DNA of 13,634 nt from Candidatus Uhrbacteria bacterium RIFOXYA2_FULL_40_9 (lineage in GTDB: Bacteria > Patescibacteriota > Patescibacteriia > UBA9934 > GWF2-40-263), in the NCBI GenBank assembly GCA_001791615.1, contig MGEY01000005.1:2402-16035 (forward strand). Direction: 5' to 3'. The notes under the pieces were generated by a model that saw nothing but the letters and a program-made list of their open reading frames with translations, did not search any database and was not told the DNA's origin. Every line of letters starts with the position of its first letter. Positions within the stretch are counted from its first letter, which is position 1. The position numbers were made by a program, and so were the translations under genes. This document shows positions 1 to 8,550 of this stretch, in pieces.

Positions 1-3000
1 TTGGAGTCCCTATTCCTTCTCCAGGAGGATCACAATAATCAGCTTCTTCCGTATAAGAATTTTCTGGAACACAGAAAAAGGCACAATCTGTATCACTATC
101 TTCTCCACCGCCATAATCTTTATCACAATATTCATCTTCCTCAGTCGGCGCAGCTATATCTGAAGGTGTATAACCATAATCACGACACCCAGTCATGACG
201 GCAAAAAATCCTTCTGGACAATAAACATTTCCAATACACTGATGTTCAGACGAGTGGTCAGTAACCATTGCTTCAGTAAATTCATTCCAGTCCAAACCAC
301 TAGAAAAAGTGTTACATCCGGCTCCGACAAACTCCGCGCAAGCCATAGAAGACACACCAATATCATAATATCCATCGGTTTCTGCGCAGAAATACGTTTC
401 CCCACCATCATATCCTGCCTCGGTATACTTGCCGTACAAATCAGTTGATCCTTCGAGTTGATCCACAGGAAGCCATGTTAAACAGGCTTGATCTTCCTCT
501 GCGGGACTGTTGTAAAGCTGAATAGAGGTATCTTTTTCTAAACAATACCCATTCCATCCATACACAGAATCTAAACGCGTCTGTATCATACAGGTTCCGC
601 CAGAATAAGAGCCATCAGAGGAACATTCAGAATCTGTTTCACAAGCTCTTCCTGCAAAAGCTCCCCCCACACAAACACCTTCGAGCATATCACCCGTGTA
701 ATCGATTGGATAATAACGGAATCCAGCCCCATCTCCATATTCTGCTTTTTGATAGTTACAGAGACATTCGTCTGTGGAAGAATAGACGCCTTCTTCTTCA
801 ACTGGCGCGCAGGTTTTTACATTTTGAAATCCATACGCCAATGTATAAGGCTGATCACCTGCCCCTTGAACTTCTGTTGCTGTATCAAATCCAGACCCTA
901 AATAGTATTGCCAGTATTGCACCAACTTTGTGGCTGGAAATGGAGATTCTGCTTCTGGATACCCACGACACTCGCTTGCACGTGCGTCTTCTACCTCTAA
1001 TGGATCTGGCTGACCATTATCATCTGTATCGCGAATATCTGTTAAACAGGCATCATTATAACAAGAACCAATAAAAGCATTGCTTGAAAGAGTACAGGTT
1101 GCGCTTGAAGCACAATCAGCTTGTGTCACACAGGTATTAGTATTAGGAGTAAGTTGATCTACACACACTCCTTGGAAAGGATCACAAACAAGAGTCGTAC
1201 CAGAACAATCAGCATCTTTTGTACAATCTACGGCAGAAATCACCTGACAGTAACCAACGACACAATCCTCACCCGTAGCACATCCATCTGAATCTACACA
1301 AGCCTCTCCACTATTTTCACAAAAACCAACATAACAGGTTCCTCCTTCTCCAACAGTTTCTGTGTCGCAAGAGCCTGCAGAATAAGAAAGACGATAATCC
1401 GCATCCACAGAAACACAAGAACCATTCACAAGCGCGTCTTCTGTTGTCCAAAGATCTAAACAGTCATCAGTGCTTTCACAAGAGACAGGGCTATCAATCC
1501 CATCATCGTCAATAAGAATGGTGATTCCTTCTGAATCTAAACAGTATTTCCCAAAGGCAATGTTGTTTTGTTCATAATGTTCAATAGGTAATTGTTGTGG
1601 AATGGCGTACCCAGAATATTCCCATCCTTGCCAGCTGACATCACGAGAAGCATAGAGTGCTGCGGTCAACACATCTGGATTTGTGTCTAAATAATTCGTA
1701 CAAATCGTGGAATCTCCAGTTGTTGAAAATTCTGAACACAAAGAAACTTCATCACAAATAGTCTGATAAAGACCATTTTGATCGCTCCAACTTGTCATGG
1801 AACTGGAACAAGAAAGCCACGCTGCACATTCACGATCACGATTGACTTTCAAAATTGTATTGGTGTCATTGATAAGAGGATAGGTTGGTGAAGGAAAAGT
1901 GATGGTTCCTTGATAAACCGCCTCTTCACAGGTTCCAGAAAGCAATTCCCCTTGAGAAGTTTCAATGGCAGGACAATCGCTATCTTGATAGCAAGAGCGT
2001 TCAAAAAATGCTTTATATTGCGTAAATCCGTAATGAGGATAGTAAGAAGCATCCTCTGCCATGGGAGACAAAATGTAATCCGTTGTACCTTGGTTGAAAT
2101 TATAAAGACAGCGTTGATTACACAAATCAACCACCTCCCCTTCTGGAGTCGTAATCAATCCCCCTCCACTTAAATCACAATTGATAGGATCTTCAAAAGA
2201 GTTCGCCTCATCTCCAAACAATAAATCTGCATGCACAGAGGCAATATAACTGGCGGAAGCATTGTAGTTCAGTTCTGATTCTGTGGTGTTATTGAAAAGC
2301 ACACAACCTTCCTTTTGACTCACACGACCTTCACAACGCTGGGAATCAAGTAAGGTATCCTCACTTAATAAATCATTGTTGACATAATAGTAAGACATGC
2401 CATCTTCATAGATTCCTGCGGCAATATCAGTTGGATCAATAAACTCGCTACAAAGATCATAGGCTTGGCTACAAGCTCCTACCCATCCATCAAAAGCTGT
2501 GTCACCATTACGCCAAATACCCATTTCCTCTCCAGAAATAACATAATCAGAAGTATCTGTTCCAGCTTCAAACGTTCCATTTCCATTCACATCTGTCCAA
2601 TAACAAGGCTCATCCGTGTCTTTTCTAAACCAACCAAAATACTTCACATTGTTCAATGTGACACCGGTTTCATAAGAACAGGTTTGATCTTCTGGATCTT
2701 TGAAATAAAAGTTTCCATCCTGAGTACTCGTCCATTCTTCACAGAATAGAGCATCGTGATCACAAAGAATGTCCTCATATTGATCAGGAAGATTGATAAA
2801 ATAGACAGACTCAAACTCTGTCACTTCTGAGTGATCTTGTGAAAAGGTTGGATTTCCAAATTCCTGACAACCTTTCAAATCTGCACTGCATGTTGTTCCT
2901 TCGTTATCAATAAGATAAACCGGAAGATCATTTGGAACCACAACAACTTCAGGACCAAGCACCACACTAAAGTTTGAATCGCTTGGCAATTCCACAGGAA

Positions 3001-6000
3001 GCGCTTGTTCAAGATCGAAAAGACAATAGGTTTGACCTGTTAAAATCGTGCAATATTCCATTCCATCCACTTCACAAGTTGTGACCCCTCCAACCGCAGA
3101 AGGGGTTGTTGGATCGTCGGTTGCATGTGCAAGACAGCGCGCATTGTACACATTTGCCAAGGCGGTATCTGTGTTTTGTGTATCATAGAATGCCTTACAT
3201 CCCACAGCATCTTCAGAACAAAGACGAGTAAATTGATACAGATAAACTGTTTCTCCAAGATCATCAGCATATTCTTCACAACCAAGATAGTATTGATCAG
3301 AAAGCGTTCCTTCAGATGTGGCATCACACGTGGATGGAACAACCCAAGAATCTTTAATAATGGTGATGTTCTCTTCAACTTGTTTAAGCTGAATATTATC
3401 AAGGAAGAATAATTCTCCTGCAGGAGAGGACCATTCAATAATAGCTGTATCATCAAAGGCATCGAAACTCGTTGTATCAAGTGGACCAAGCTCATAGAGC
3501 TGCCAGCTTCCACTTAAAGAAATGCTTTCAAGTACGCTTGTTGTTGGGCTAACAAAATCATGCTCATCCCCGGTTCCACCTTCTTCCACAAACGCAACCG
3601 TCATATTTCCACTTCCTTTTGCCCAAAAACTCAAAACATACGTTTTTCCTACAACAAGTTGATCGTCTAATGTTCCACAACTGTTATCCCCTTCTTCAAT
3701 CGTGCAATCAATGGCTCCATCACTATCCGCATCAATTTGGCATTCATCATCTGCAAGGGTATGACCTAAAGCCGTACAGGTCACAGCTGTGTCATCTCCG
3801 TCAAAAACAACAGAAGTGTTTGTTGAATCTAAATAGGCTTGCGTGGTTTCTACAATTCCTGAACTACTTGCTCCTGTCATGGTAGCTCCAAGAGAATGTC
3901 CGTCTGTGGCAACGGATTCATTGCTTAAAGTGATAGAAGCATTACTAACGAGATATCCAACCACATCTCCATCTTCAAACGTATCAGAAAAAACCGTGGT
4001 GGCATTGCGTCCTGCTCCACCCGTATATTCACGACATCCATCAGAACTTGCAGGACATTCAAGGCTTTCATTTATTAAGCCAAAATAACGACAAACTCCA
4101 GCACTTGCCCAATATCCGCCAGAATCTTCACAATCTTGCTCCTCAGAAACATTTTTACGATAAGGATGACATTCATTATCAACGGAAATGGTCTCGCTCC
4201 AAAGGCGATAGTGGACATTCCCTTGCGTGTCATAAAACTCTCGGCAATCTGGATTATCAAAAATATCATTATGTTCATTACAGGTATCATCTATTTCCAA
4301 TTCTCCTAAATGAGCGGAGGAATCATTACAAACAATAGTATCTTCTGAAGTCACTTGCCATTGTGTGCAAGGTGCGTAGACCGCATAATCATCAGAACTG
4401 ACATCATACGTTCCGTCATCATCTTCATCTTGCTCATACGTAATACTTGCAGAACTATTTGCATTAGATTCAAGAAGTTGCCATGTCATGAGTTGATAGC
4501 CTTCAGTATCTGATCCTTCCCAAGTAAAGAATGTAGAAGAAGTCTTTGTACTACTTCCGTCTGCCATGCCATCGGTTAAACAAGGACGCAAATAGGAATA
4601 ATACTCTGAGCCTTCCCCTCCTTGAGCAATGGAGTCTAAGTTCGTAAATCCATCACATCCCACATATTGAGCAGAACAAGAGGTGGCACGATCTGCAATG
4701 AAATAAAGCGGGAATTCTTCACTATCATATGCAGTGGCTTCTTGTTTATAAGTGGTGTATCCAGAACATTCGCTTGGGCACTCATCAATGGAAGAAATGG
4801 TGGCAGGAACAGAAGGATCTCCATCTACAGGAGTATATAAACGACATCCAACTTCTGTGGATGAACACACCTGCGTGTAGTTATCACATTCTGCAGGATC
4901 AGAAGCATCTCCTGAACATCCAAGATAGTCTGGAGCCACTAAAAGATAGTGACTCAAAAGTGACGAATCGTTATACTCCGTCGTAAACATGGAAGCCTCT
5001 TCTCCCACTTCTAGTTGAATAGCGTCCAAATAAACATTTGCATCAACATTCAATGTTATGCTTGCTTCCAATGGTTCATCCATGGTCGTAAACGTACAAG
5101 AAAATCGGTCCCAAGCAGTATCTCCTATCGTTTCACTGATCAAATAAGTATTTCCTCCTCTCCGCACACAATCTCCAAGATAAGAGGTTCCTGATAAATC
5201 AACGATGTTTCCTTCCTCGTTCAAAAAACTCATTGAAGAACTAATGTCCATGATCCTACTTACAGACTTCGCATAAAAACTCCATGTATAAAAAGAATTT
5301 GGAGCAAGGCGCAAACCTTTTTGTACCAAAGAGGTACTAGGGTCACTTAGTTTAATGGCATCAGACCCATAAAAATAGATTCCGATATCTTCTTCATACT
5401 CAAAATCAGAAGAAGGTCCAGATATTGACCAACTGTCTGGCACTCCATCATCATCTTCATCATCTTCAAAACTTGGATTTTGAACAATATTCAAGACAAG
5501 ATCATCTTCAATTTCATACAATTCTGTACAACCAGCATACTGTTCCGCACATTCTGTTACTTCGTGAGTAAAATACTGACGATCTTCGTAGGTATAAGAT
5601 TGATAACTATAAGAGGCTCCGGAGTCAGAGGTATAAGAAACGGCATAATCACTACGCCCACCAAACCCAGAAAGCGCAGAACTATACTGAATAAACGCAT
5701 CGCGATCTTCTACAACATAATCATCTCCTGTTGCAAGCCATTCATAAGAATCATCAGAAGTGTCGTCAACGGTCCCTCCATCGTCATAGTACTTATTCGT
5801 ACGATACCATCTACATCCAGCATCACTGGCTGTACAATCTCCATAATCAACCGTGTTCAACAAATAACTCGCATTTTCTCCAGAATAGGTATTTTCAAAA
5901 GAAAGACAGGTGGCATATTCTTCTGGACACTCATCTCCGCGGAAACGCCAAACATTTTTCTCGCGCACACAATACCCAAATCCCCCATCACATTGCCCAT

Positions 6001-7735
6001 CATCATTTTCACTTATACAACTTAAAGTATCTGCACAATTGCTTTGTCGCACACCAGACATGGAAGAAGAAAGAATCTCTCCATTGACCATTGCCCGACA
6101 CTGTGACTCTGGGTACTTCAAGACCCAATTTGGATCAATTAGATGACACCATTTGTGTGTATCTGCATCAATTTCTCCATCATCTGTACAATCATCAAAC
6201 CCATCAATAATTTCTTGAAGAGTGGCAGGATTGGAAACACTATTACGAAGCGCGGCCATTTCCCATCCAACTGAAATCACACGTGCCTTACGCATTTTAA
6301 CAAGATTCCCATAACAATATCCGTAAGTATAACAATATGGATCCTGATTTCTTGCAAAATCTTCAGAAGAAATAAGTGGCCAATTTCCATTGAGTAAACC
6401 TTGATCAATCGCTTCTTGCACGGTCAAGGCAGAATCTGTGGTGGAACGCATAATGGCTGCGGAAAAATTTCCATCCATCACACAGTTGTTCACATTCCTG
6501 CCTAAAAGATTGCCCGAAGGACAAATCAAAAATTCACTTAAAACATTGTAGTCAGAAACAGAAATAGGAGTAGTAGACACAAGATCTGAAAAACGGGCTT
6601 CTGCAGCTTCTTTTCCTGAATGGCTCGCAAGAGTCTCAATATCAAAAGGATCAAAATCTGAGGAATCAACTTCAAGGAAAAGTCCTGTGTAAATGCGATT
6701 CATAAGAGTGGAAAGCAACGTGTTCGTAAAGATGCTTGCCACGTGAAAAAGTAAATCTATTCCAATCTCTTTATTGAAAATAAGAGCATTCATGGAATAA
6801 TCAATGCTCTTTTCTTTTTTGTCTTGAACCGCATCTTCAAAATTTCTCTGAAGCAAACTACTTGGAGTTTCAATAGTTCCTGTAATAAAGTTCACTTTAT
6901 CTTTATACCCATCTGAAGCGAGCATTTCTTCAAACTCTGTTGTTTTCTTTTGTAAAACTTCTTCATGAATCTTTACATTAAGCATAATGGAAGCACTAAG
7001 CTCATTCTTTCCTGGTCGGAGTCCATCCGTGAATGCTTTCATAACCGTCTCATTGCGTTTTTCATCATCAGTTATGGTTGAAACAGCTGAAGAAATAAAA
7101 GAACCCCAATTTTTCTGAATATCACGAAAATCGCATTTTGGCTCTTGAGGAATGTAGGCTTGTCGAAGGCTTAATTGAAAAGCCATTTTTAACAAAGGAT
7201 CAGAGGGAGCACACAGATTGAATTGAATATCAAGAGCACTGTCCATGAGCTCACTTAAACTTCCAATAGCTTCTCCGGCAACATCAAGCCCAAACTCTTG
7301 CCAACTGTCCCATGCCGCTTCTTTAAAAATAAGTGCAGACTGCCCTTCTCCTGCAGAAGCAATCGCCATTGCTCCTGCATAAGCAAGCCTGTCTAAAACA
7401 TAAGTAATCAAATCAAGTCCTGCATTCACCACTGCTACTTGCATGGCTGGAGTAAAAATACTGTCGCTTGCGGTTTCAAGAGCATCTGCTACTCCTGCTT
7501 GTGGATTAGAATAGGCCCCTGGCACTACTGTAGAAACACCTTCTGCAGCAAGCTCTGTGTAAGTCCAAGCCTTACTTGTTGTTCCTGCAACAGTACTCCC
7601 ATTTGATCGCGGTCCAACTGTTGCAAAAAGAGAATGGATTGGGACGAAGAGACCTGAACCAAAAAGAATAAAAACAAAAAGAATCAACAGACTACTACTC
7701 ATCCATGCTTTTTTTTGTCTCTTATTTCTAAACAT
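1..7735 (-). CDS. Giant cysteine-rich secreted or surface protein, C-terminus beyond the window (at least 2,578 residues)
   Basis: One uninterrupted frame runs from ATG at 7735 to the window edge; I followed codons through most of it and saw no in-frame stop. Residues 1-12 are basic (MFRNKRQKK), then a hydrophobic stretch at about 13-38 ends in SLFA, so a signal peptide or anchor is likely. Residues 40-380 are mostly helical and cysteine-poor, with hydrophobic segments near 95-130 and 320-355. From about 400 on there are roughly 110 cysteines, very few Lys/Arg and abundant Asp, Glu, Ser, Thr and Tyr. Inside are two jelly-roll-like domains (about 750-915 and 1247-1457), at least ten C-x(5-7)-G-C-x2-[FY] modules, a C-x3/4-D-x-DC cluster (1915-2382), and Asp-rich loops near 758, 1102, 1340 and 2236. 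I infer an exported, disulfide-rich, calcium-binding surface protein. The exact function is unknown. It starts 8 bp after the preceding gene with no Shine-Dalgarno, so coupled translation is likely. I recall similar modules in ABY1 Patescibacteria, unchecked. Confidence 0.9.
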   Translation of the reverse strand, partial: MFRNKRQKKAWMSSSLLILFVFILFGSGLFVPIHSLFATVGPRSNGSTVAGTTSKAWTYTELAAEGVSTVVPGAYSNPQAGVADALETASDSIFTPAMQVAVVNAGLDLITYVLDRLAYAGAMAIASAGEGQSALIFKEAAWDSWQEFGLDVAGEAIGSLSELMDSALDIQFNLCAPSDPLLKMAFQLSLRQAYIPQEPKCDFRDIQKNWGSFISSAVSTITDDEKRNETVMKAFTDGLRPGKNELSASIMLNVKIHEEVLQKKTTEFEEMLASDGYKDKVNFITGTIETPSSLLQRNFEDAVQDKKEKSIDYSMNALIFNKEIGIDLLFHVASIFTNTLLSTLMNRIYTGLFLEVDSSDFDPFDIETLASHSGKEAAEARFSDLVSTTPISVSDYNVLSEFLICPSGNLLGRNVNNCVMDGNFSAAIMRSTTDSALTVQEAIDQGLLNGNWPLISSEDFARNQDPYCYTYGYCYGNLVKMRKARVISVGWEMAALRNSVSNPATLQEIIDGFDDCTDDGEIDADTHKWCHLIDPNWVLKYPESQCRAMVNGEILSSSMSGVRQSNCADTLSCISENDDGQCDGGFGYCVREKNVWRFRGDECPEEYATCLSFENTYSGENASYLLNTVDYGDCTASDAGCRWYRTNKYYDDGGTVDDTSDDSYEWLATGDDYVVEDRDAFIQYSSALSGFGGRSDYAVSYTSDSGASYSYQSYTYEDRQYFTHEVTECAEQYAGCTELYEIEDDLVLNIVQNPSFEDDEDDDGVPDSWSISGPSSDFEYEEDIGIYFYGSDAIKLSDPSTSLVQKGLRLAPNSFYTWSFYAKSVSRIMDISSSMSFLNEEGNIVDLSGTSYLGDCVRRGGNTYLISETIGDTAWDRFSCTFTTMDEPLEASITLNVDANVYLDAIQLEVGEEASMFTTEYNDSSLLSHYLLVAPDYLGCSGDASDPAECDNYTQVCSSTEVGCRLYTPVDGDPSVPATISSIDECPSECSGYTTYKQEATAYDSEEFPLYFIADRATSCSAQYVGCDGFTNLDSIAQGGEGSEYYSYLRPCLTDGMADGSSTKTSSTFFTWEGSDTEGYQLMTWQLLESNANSSASITYEQDEDDDGTYDVSSDDYAVYAPCTQWQVTSEDTIVCNDSSAHLGELEIDDTCNEHNDIFDNPDCREFYDTQGNVHYRLWSETISVDNECHPYRKNVSEEQDCEDSGGYWASAGVCRYFGLINESLECPASSDGCREYTGGAGRNATTVFSDTFEDGDVVGYLVSNASITLSNESVATDGHSLGATMTGASSSGIVETTQAYLDSTNTSVVFDGDDTAVTCTALGHTLADDECQIDADSDGAIDCTIEEGDNSCGTLDDQLVVGKTYVLSFWAKGSGNMTVAFVEEGGTGDEHDFVSPTTSVLESISLSGSWQLYELGPLDTTSFDAFDDTAIIEWSSPAGELFFLDNIQLKQVEENITIIKDSWVVPSTCDATSEGTLSDQYYLGCEEYADDLGETVYLYQFTRLCSEDAVGCKAFYDTQNTDTALANVYNARCLAHATDDPTTPSAVGGVTTCEVDGMEYCTILTGQTYCLFDLEQALPVELPSDSNFSVVLGPEVVVVPNDLPVYLIDNEGTTCSADLKGCQEFGNPTFSQDHSEVTEFESVYFINLPDQYEDILCDHDALFCEEWTSTQDGNFYFKDPEDQTCSYETGVTLNNVKYFGWFRKDTDEPCYWTDVNGNGTFEAGTDTSDYVISGEEMGIWRNGDTAFDGWVGACSQAYDLCSEFIDPTDIAAGIYEDGMSYYYVNNDLLSEDTLLDSQRCEGRVSQKEGCVLFNNTTESELNYNASASYIASVHADLLFGDEANSFEDPINCDLSGGGLITTPEGEVVDLCNQRCLYNFNQGTTDYILSPMAEDASYYPHYGFTQYKAFFERSCYQDSDCPAIETSQGELLSGTCEEAVYQGTITFPSPTYPLINDTNTILKVNRDRECAAWLSCSSSMTSWSDQNGLYQTICDEVSLCSEFSTTGDSTICTNYLDTNPDVLTAALYASRDVSWQGWEYSGYAIPQQLPIEHYEQNNIAFGKYCLDSEGITILIDDDGIDSPVSCESTDDCLDLWTTEDALVNGSCVSVDADYRLSYSAGSCDTETVGEGGTCYVGFCENSGEACVDSDGCATGEDCVVGYCQVISAVDCTKDADCSGTTLVCDPFQGVCVDQLTPNTNTCVTQADCASSATCTLSSNAFIGSCYNDACLTDIRDTDDNGQPDPLEVEDARASECRGYPEAESPFPATKLVQYWQYYLGSGFDTATEVQGAGDQPYTLAYGFQNVKTCAPVEEEGVYSSTDECLCNYQKAEYGDGAGFRYYPIDYTGDMLEGVCVGGAFAGRACETDSECSSDGSYSGGTCMIQTRLDSVYGWNGYCLEKDTSIQLYNSPAEEDQACLTWLPVDQLEGSTDLYGKYTEAGYDGGETYFCAETDGYYDIGVSSMACAEFVGAGCNTFSSGLDWNEFTEAMVTDHSSEHQCIGNVYCPEGFFAVMTGCRDYGYTPSDIAAPTEEDEYCDKDYGGGEDSDTDCAFFCVPENSYTEEADYCDPPGEGIGTP
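590..1996 (-). other. Cluster of small disulfide-knot-like modules in the giant protein
   Basis: Residues about 1915-2382 hold at least six short cysteine units of the form C-x3/4-D-x-DC or close variants, each followed by one or two further cysteines. Examples are CYQDSDC, CESTDDC, CTKDADC, CVTQADC and CETDSEC. The spacing suggests small independently folding disulfide knots, as seen in other secreted bacterial Cys-rich repeats. An EF-hand or TSP3-like loop (DTDDNGQPDPLE, near residue 2236) sits within the cluster. I do not recognise a named family with certainty. Confidence 0.5.
3365..3997 (-). other. Second carbohydrate-binding-like jelly-roll domain of the giant protein
   Basis: Residues about 1247-1457 open with VFSDTFEDGDVVGYLVSN, continue with LVVGKTYVLSFWAKGSGN and end with LFFLDNIQLKQVEEN. 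These are the same three landmarks as the first domain. Unlike the first copy, this one carries a cysteine-bearing insert of about 40 residues with an Asp-rich loop (DADSDGAIDC). The insert could be a calcium loop or a disulfide clip. Function is inferred from fold resemblance only. Confidence 0.55.
4991..5488 (-). other. First carbohydrate-binding-like jelly-roll domain of the giant protein
   Basis: Residues about 750-915 begin NPSFEDDEDDDGVPDSW, which fits the N-x-x-F-E...DG-x-P-x-x-W opening of CBM4/9-like and related galactose-binding folds. In the middle is LAPNSFYTWSFYAKSVS, matching the usual l-x-p-x-x-x-Y-x-x-S-x-x-A-K strand, and the segment closes with VYLDAIQLEVGE, the typical D-x-(V/I)-Q-L-E end. 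Family assignment rests on these three landmarks only; the ligand is not predictable. The Asp-rich opening may also bind calcium. Confidence 0.6.
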
Positions 7736-7743
7736 AGAAAAAA

Positions 7744-8478
7744 TTATTCTGTCACAATCTCTGACGAAGTTTGTGTTAAGGCTTCTTGAAAAAGTTCTTG
7801 AAGAAGCTCGTCACTGATTTGATCGAGTTGTTCTTGAGACATCCCTGCTTCAATGAGTAAAGCGCGAACCTCTTCTAAACTTAAAGATTGAAAATAAGTG
7901 AGGACTCCTTCTTCTGTGGTGAGATCAACTTCGCCTGTACCTACACTTATATCTATATCTGTCTCTCCCCCTGTCTCTCCCCCGACTGAAATAGTTGAAA
8001 GGTCTTGCAAAGCTGTATCTCCTTCAGAAAAAACTCCCAAAAGGCTATCAACGGTAGTTGTGTCTTCTACTGCTTCAACATCAAGAGCAAGACTTGTGCA
8101 ATCAGCTCCTAAAGGACAATTCGGATCATTATTTGAATAAACTTCTGTGTAATCATCAAAACCATCTGAATCTGTATCACTTAAATAAGGGCTTGTCTTG
8201 AAAACATAAAGTTCATCATAATCATTAAGCCCATCACTGTCTGTATCTTTTTCTTTTTGCGCTTGTTTTGCTTGTTCTTCTTCTTGAGAAGAAGTGAGAA
8301 ATGGATTGCCTGCATTTTCTGCTATTTGTAAATCGAAAGGGCGTGAAAGATTTGTTCCAAAAGAACGGAACCCTAAAACAATTCCTCCGACCCCAAGAAA
8401 AACCAAAAGCAAAAAAGCAACCTTTTGCTCAGTGGAAAGGCTGGTGCGTGGCGATTTGCTTGGAAGACGCTGTGCCAT
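7744..8478 (-). CDS. Membrane-anchored protein with thrombospondin type 3 calcium-binding repeats
   Basis: The 244-aa protein has a short basic N-terminus, one membrane segment at about residues 20-37 (AFLLLVFLGVGGIVLGF) and an outside-facing remainder. Two clear TSP3-type calcium loops follow: DTDSDGLNDYDE at about 78-89 and DTDSDGFDDYTE at about 101-112, with a two-cysteine NCPLGADC segment just after. A Gly/Thr/Asp-rich linker (about 165-190) leads to an acidic helical tail (about 195-240) beginning SLSLEEVRALLIEAG. TSP3 repeats bind calcium through the Asp carboxylates and usually act as rigid spacers in surface proteins. It lies 8 bp upstream of the giant gene, so the two probably form one transcript and work at the same place. 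I infer an anchored partner or spacer of the giant protein. No enzymatic motif is visible. Confidence 0.85.
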   Translation of the reverse strand: MAQRLPSKSPRTSLSTEQKVAFLLLVFLGVGGIVLGFRSFGTNLSRPFDLQIAENAGNPFLTSSQEEEQAKQAQKEKDTDSDGLNDYDELYVFKTSPYLSDTDSDGFDDYTEVYSNNDPNCPLGADCTSLALDVEAVEDTTTVDSLLGVFSEGDTALQDLSTISVGGETGGETDIDISVGTGEVDLTTEEGVLTYFQSLSLEEVRALLIEAGMSQEQLDQISDELLQELFQEALTQTSSEIVTE

Positions 8479-8491
8479 ATTTTCTTTACAA

Positions 8492-8497
8492 AGTATA
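8492..8497 (-). promoter_or_regulatory. Candidate -10 element for the two-gene surface operon
   Basis: Read on the minus strand, TATACT ends 13 bp before the ATG at 8478, so transcription would start with a leader of only about 7 nt. A TTGACG lies upstream (8516-8511), but the spacer is 13 bp, too short for a standard -35, and it falls in the loop of the neighbouring hairpin. No other convincing -35 is visible. No Shine-Dalgarno precedes the ATG, which would fit leaderless or near-leaderless expression. Confidence 0.3.
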
Positions 8498-8499
8498 TC

Positions 8500-8524
8500 A
8501 AAAATCCTGTCGTCAAGACAGGAT
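8500..8524 (-). terminator. Hairpin plus T-run after ksgA, probable intrinsic terminator
   Basis: On the minus strand an 8-bp perfect stem (ATCCTGTC / GACAGGAT) closes a 5-nt TTGAC loop and is followed by TTTT. It is the first terminator-like structure downstream of ksgA and separates the housekeeping cluster from the surface operon. It abuts the candidate -10 box at 8492-8497, so it could instead act as an operator or attenuator for that operon. Confidence 0.5.
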
Positions 8525-8550
8525 GTTATGGATAACTTTTTTCTTTCTTC

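Noticed and set aside
5480..6025. A 181-codon open frame on the plus strand
   Set aside because: It lies wholly antisense to the giant gene and arises from that gene's biased codon use (many GAT and GAA codons leave the opposite frames open). Its composition is not protein-like. The same applies to other plus-strand frames within 1-7735, such as 706-1074.
1..7735. Read-through pseudogene or fused genes instead of one giant gene
   Set aside because: The frame is open throughout, the composition and cysteine modules are uniform from about residue 400 on, and no internal signal peptide or start context appears. One protein is the simplest reading.
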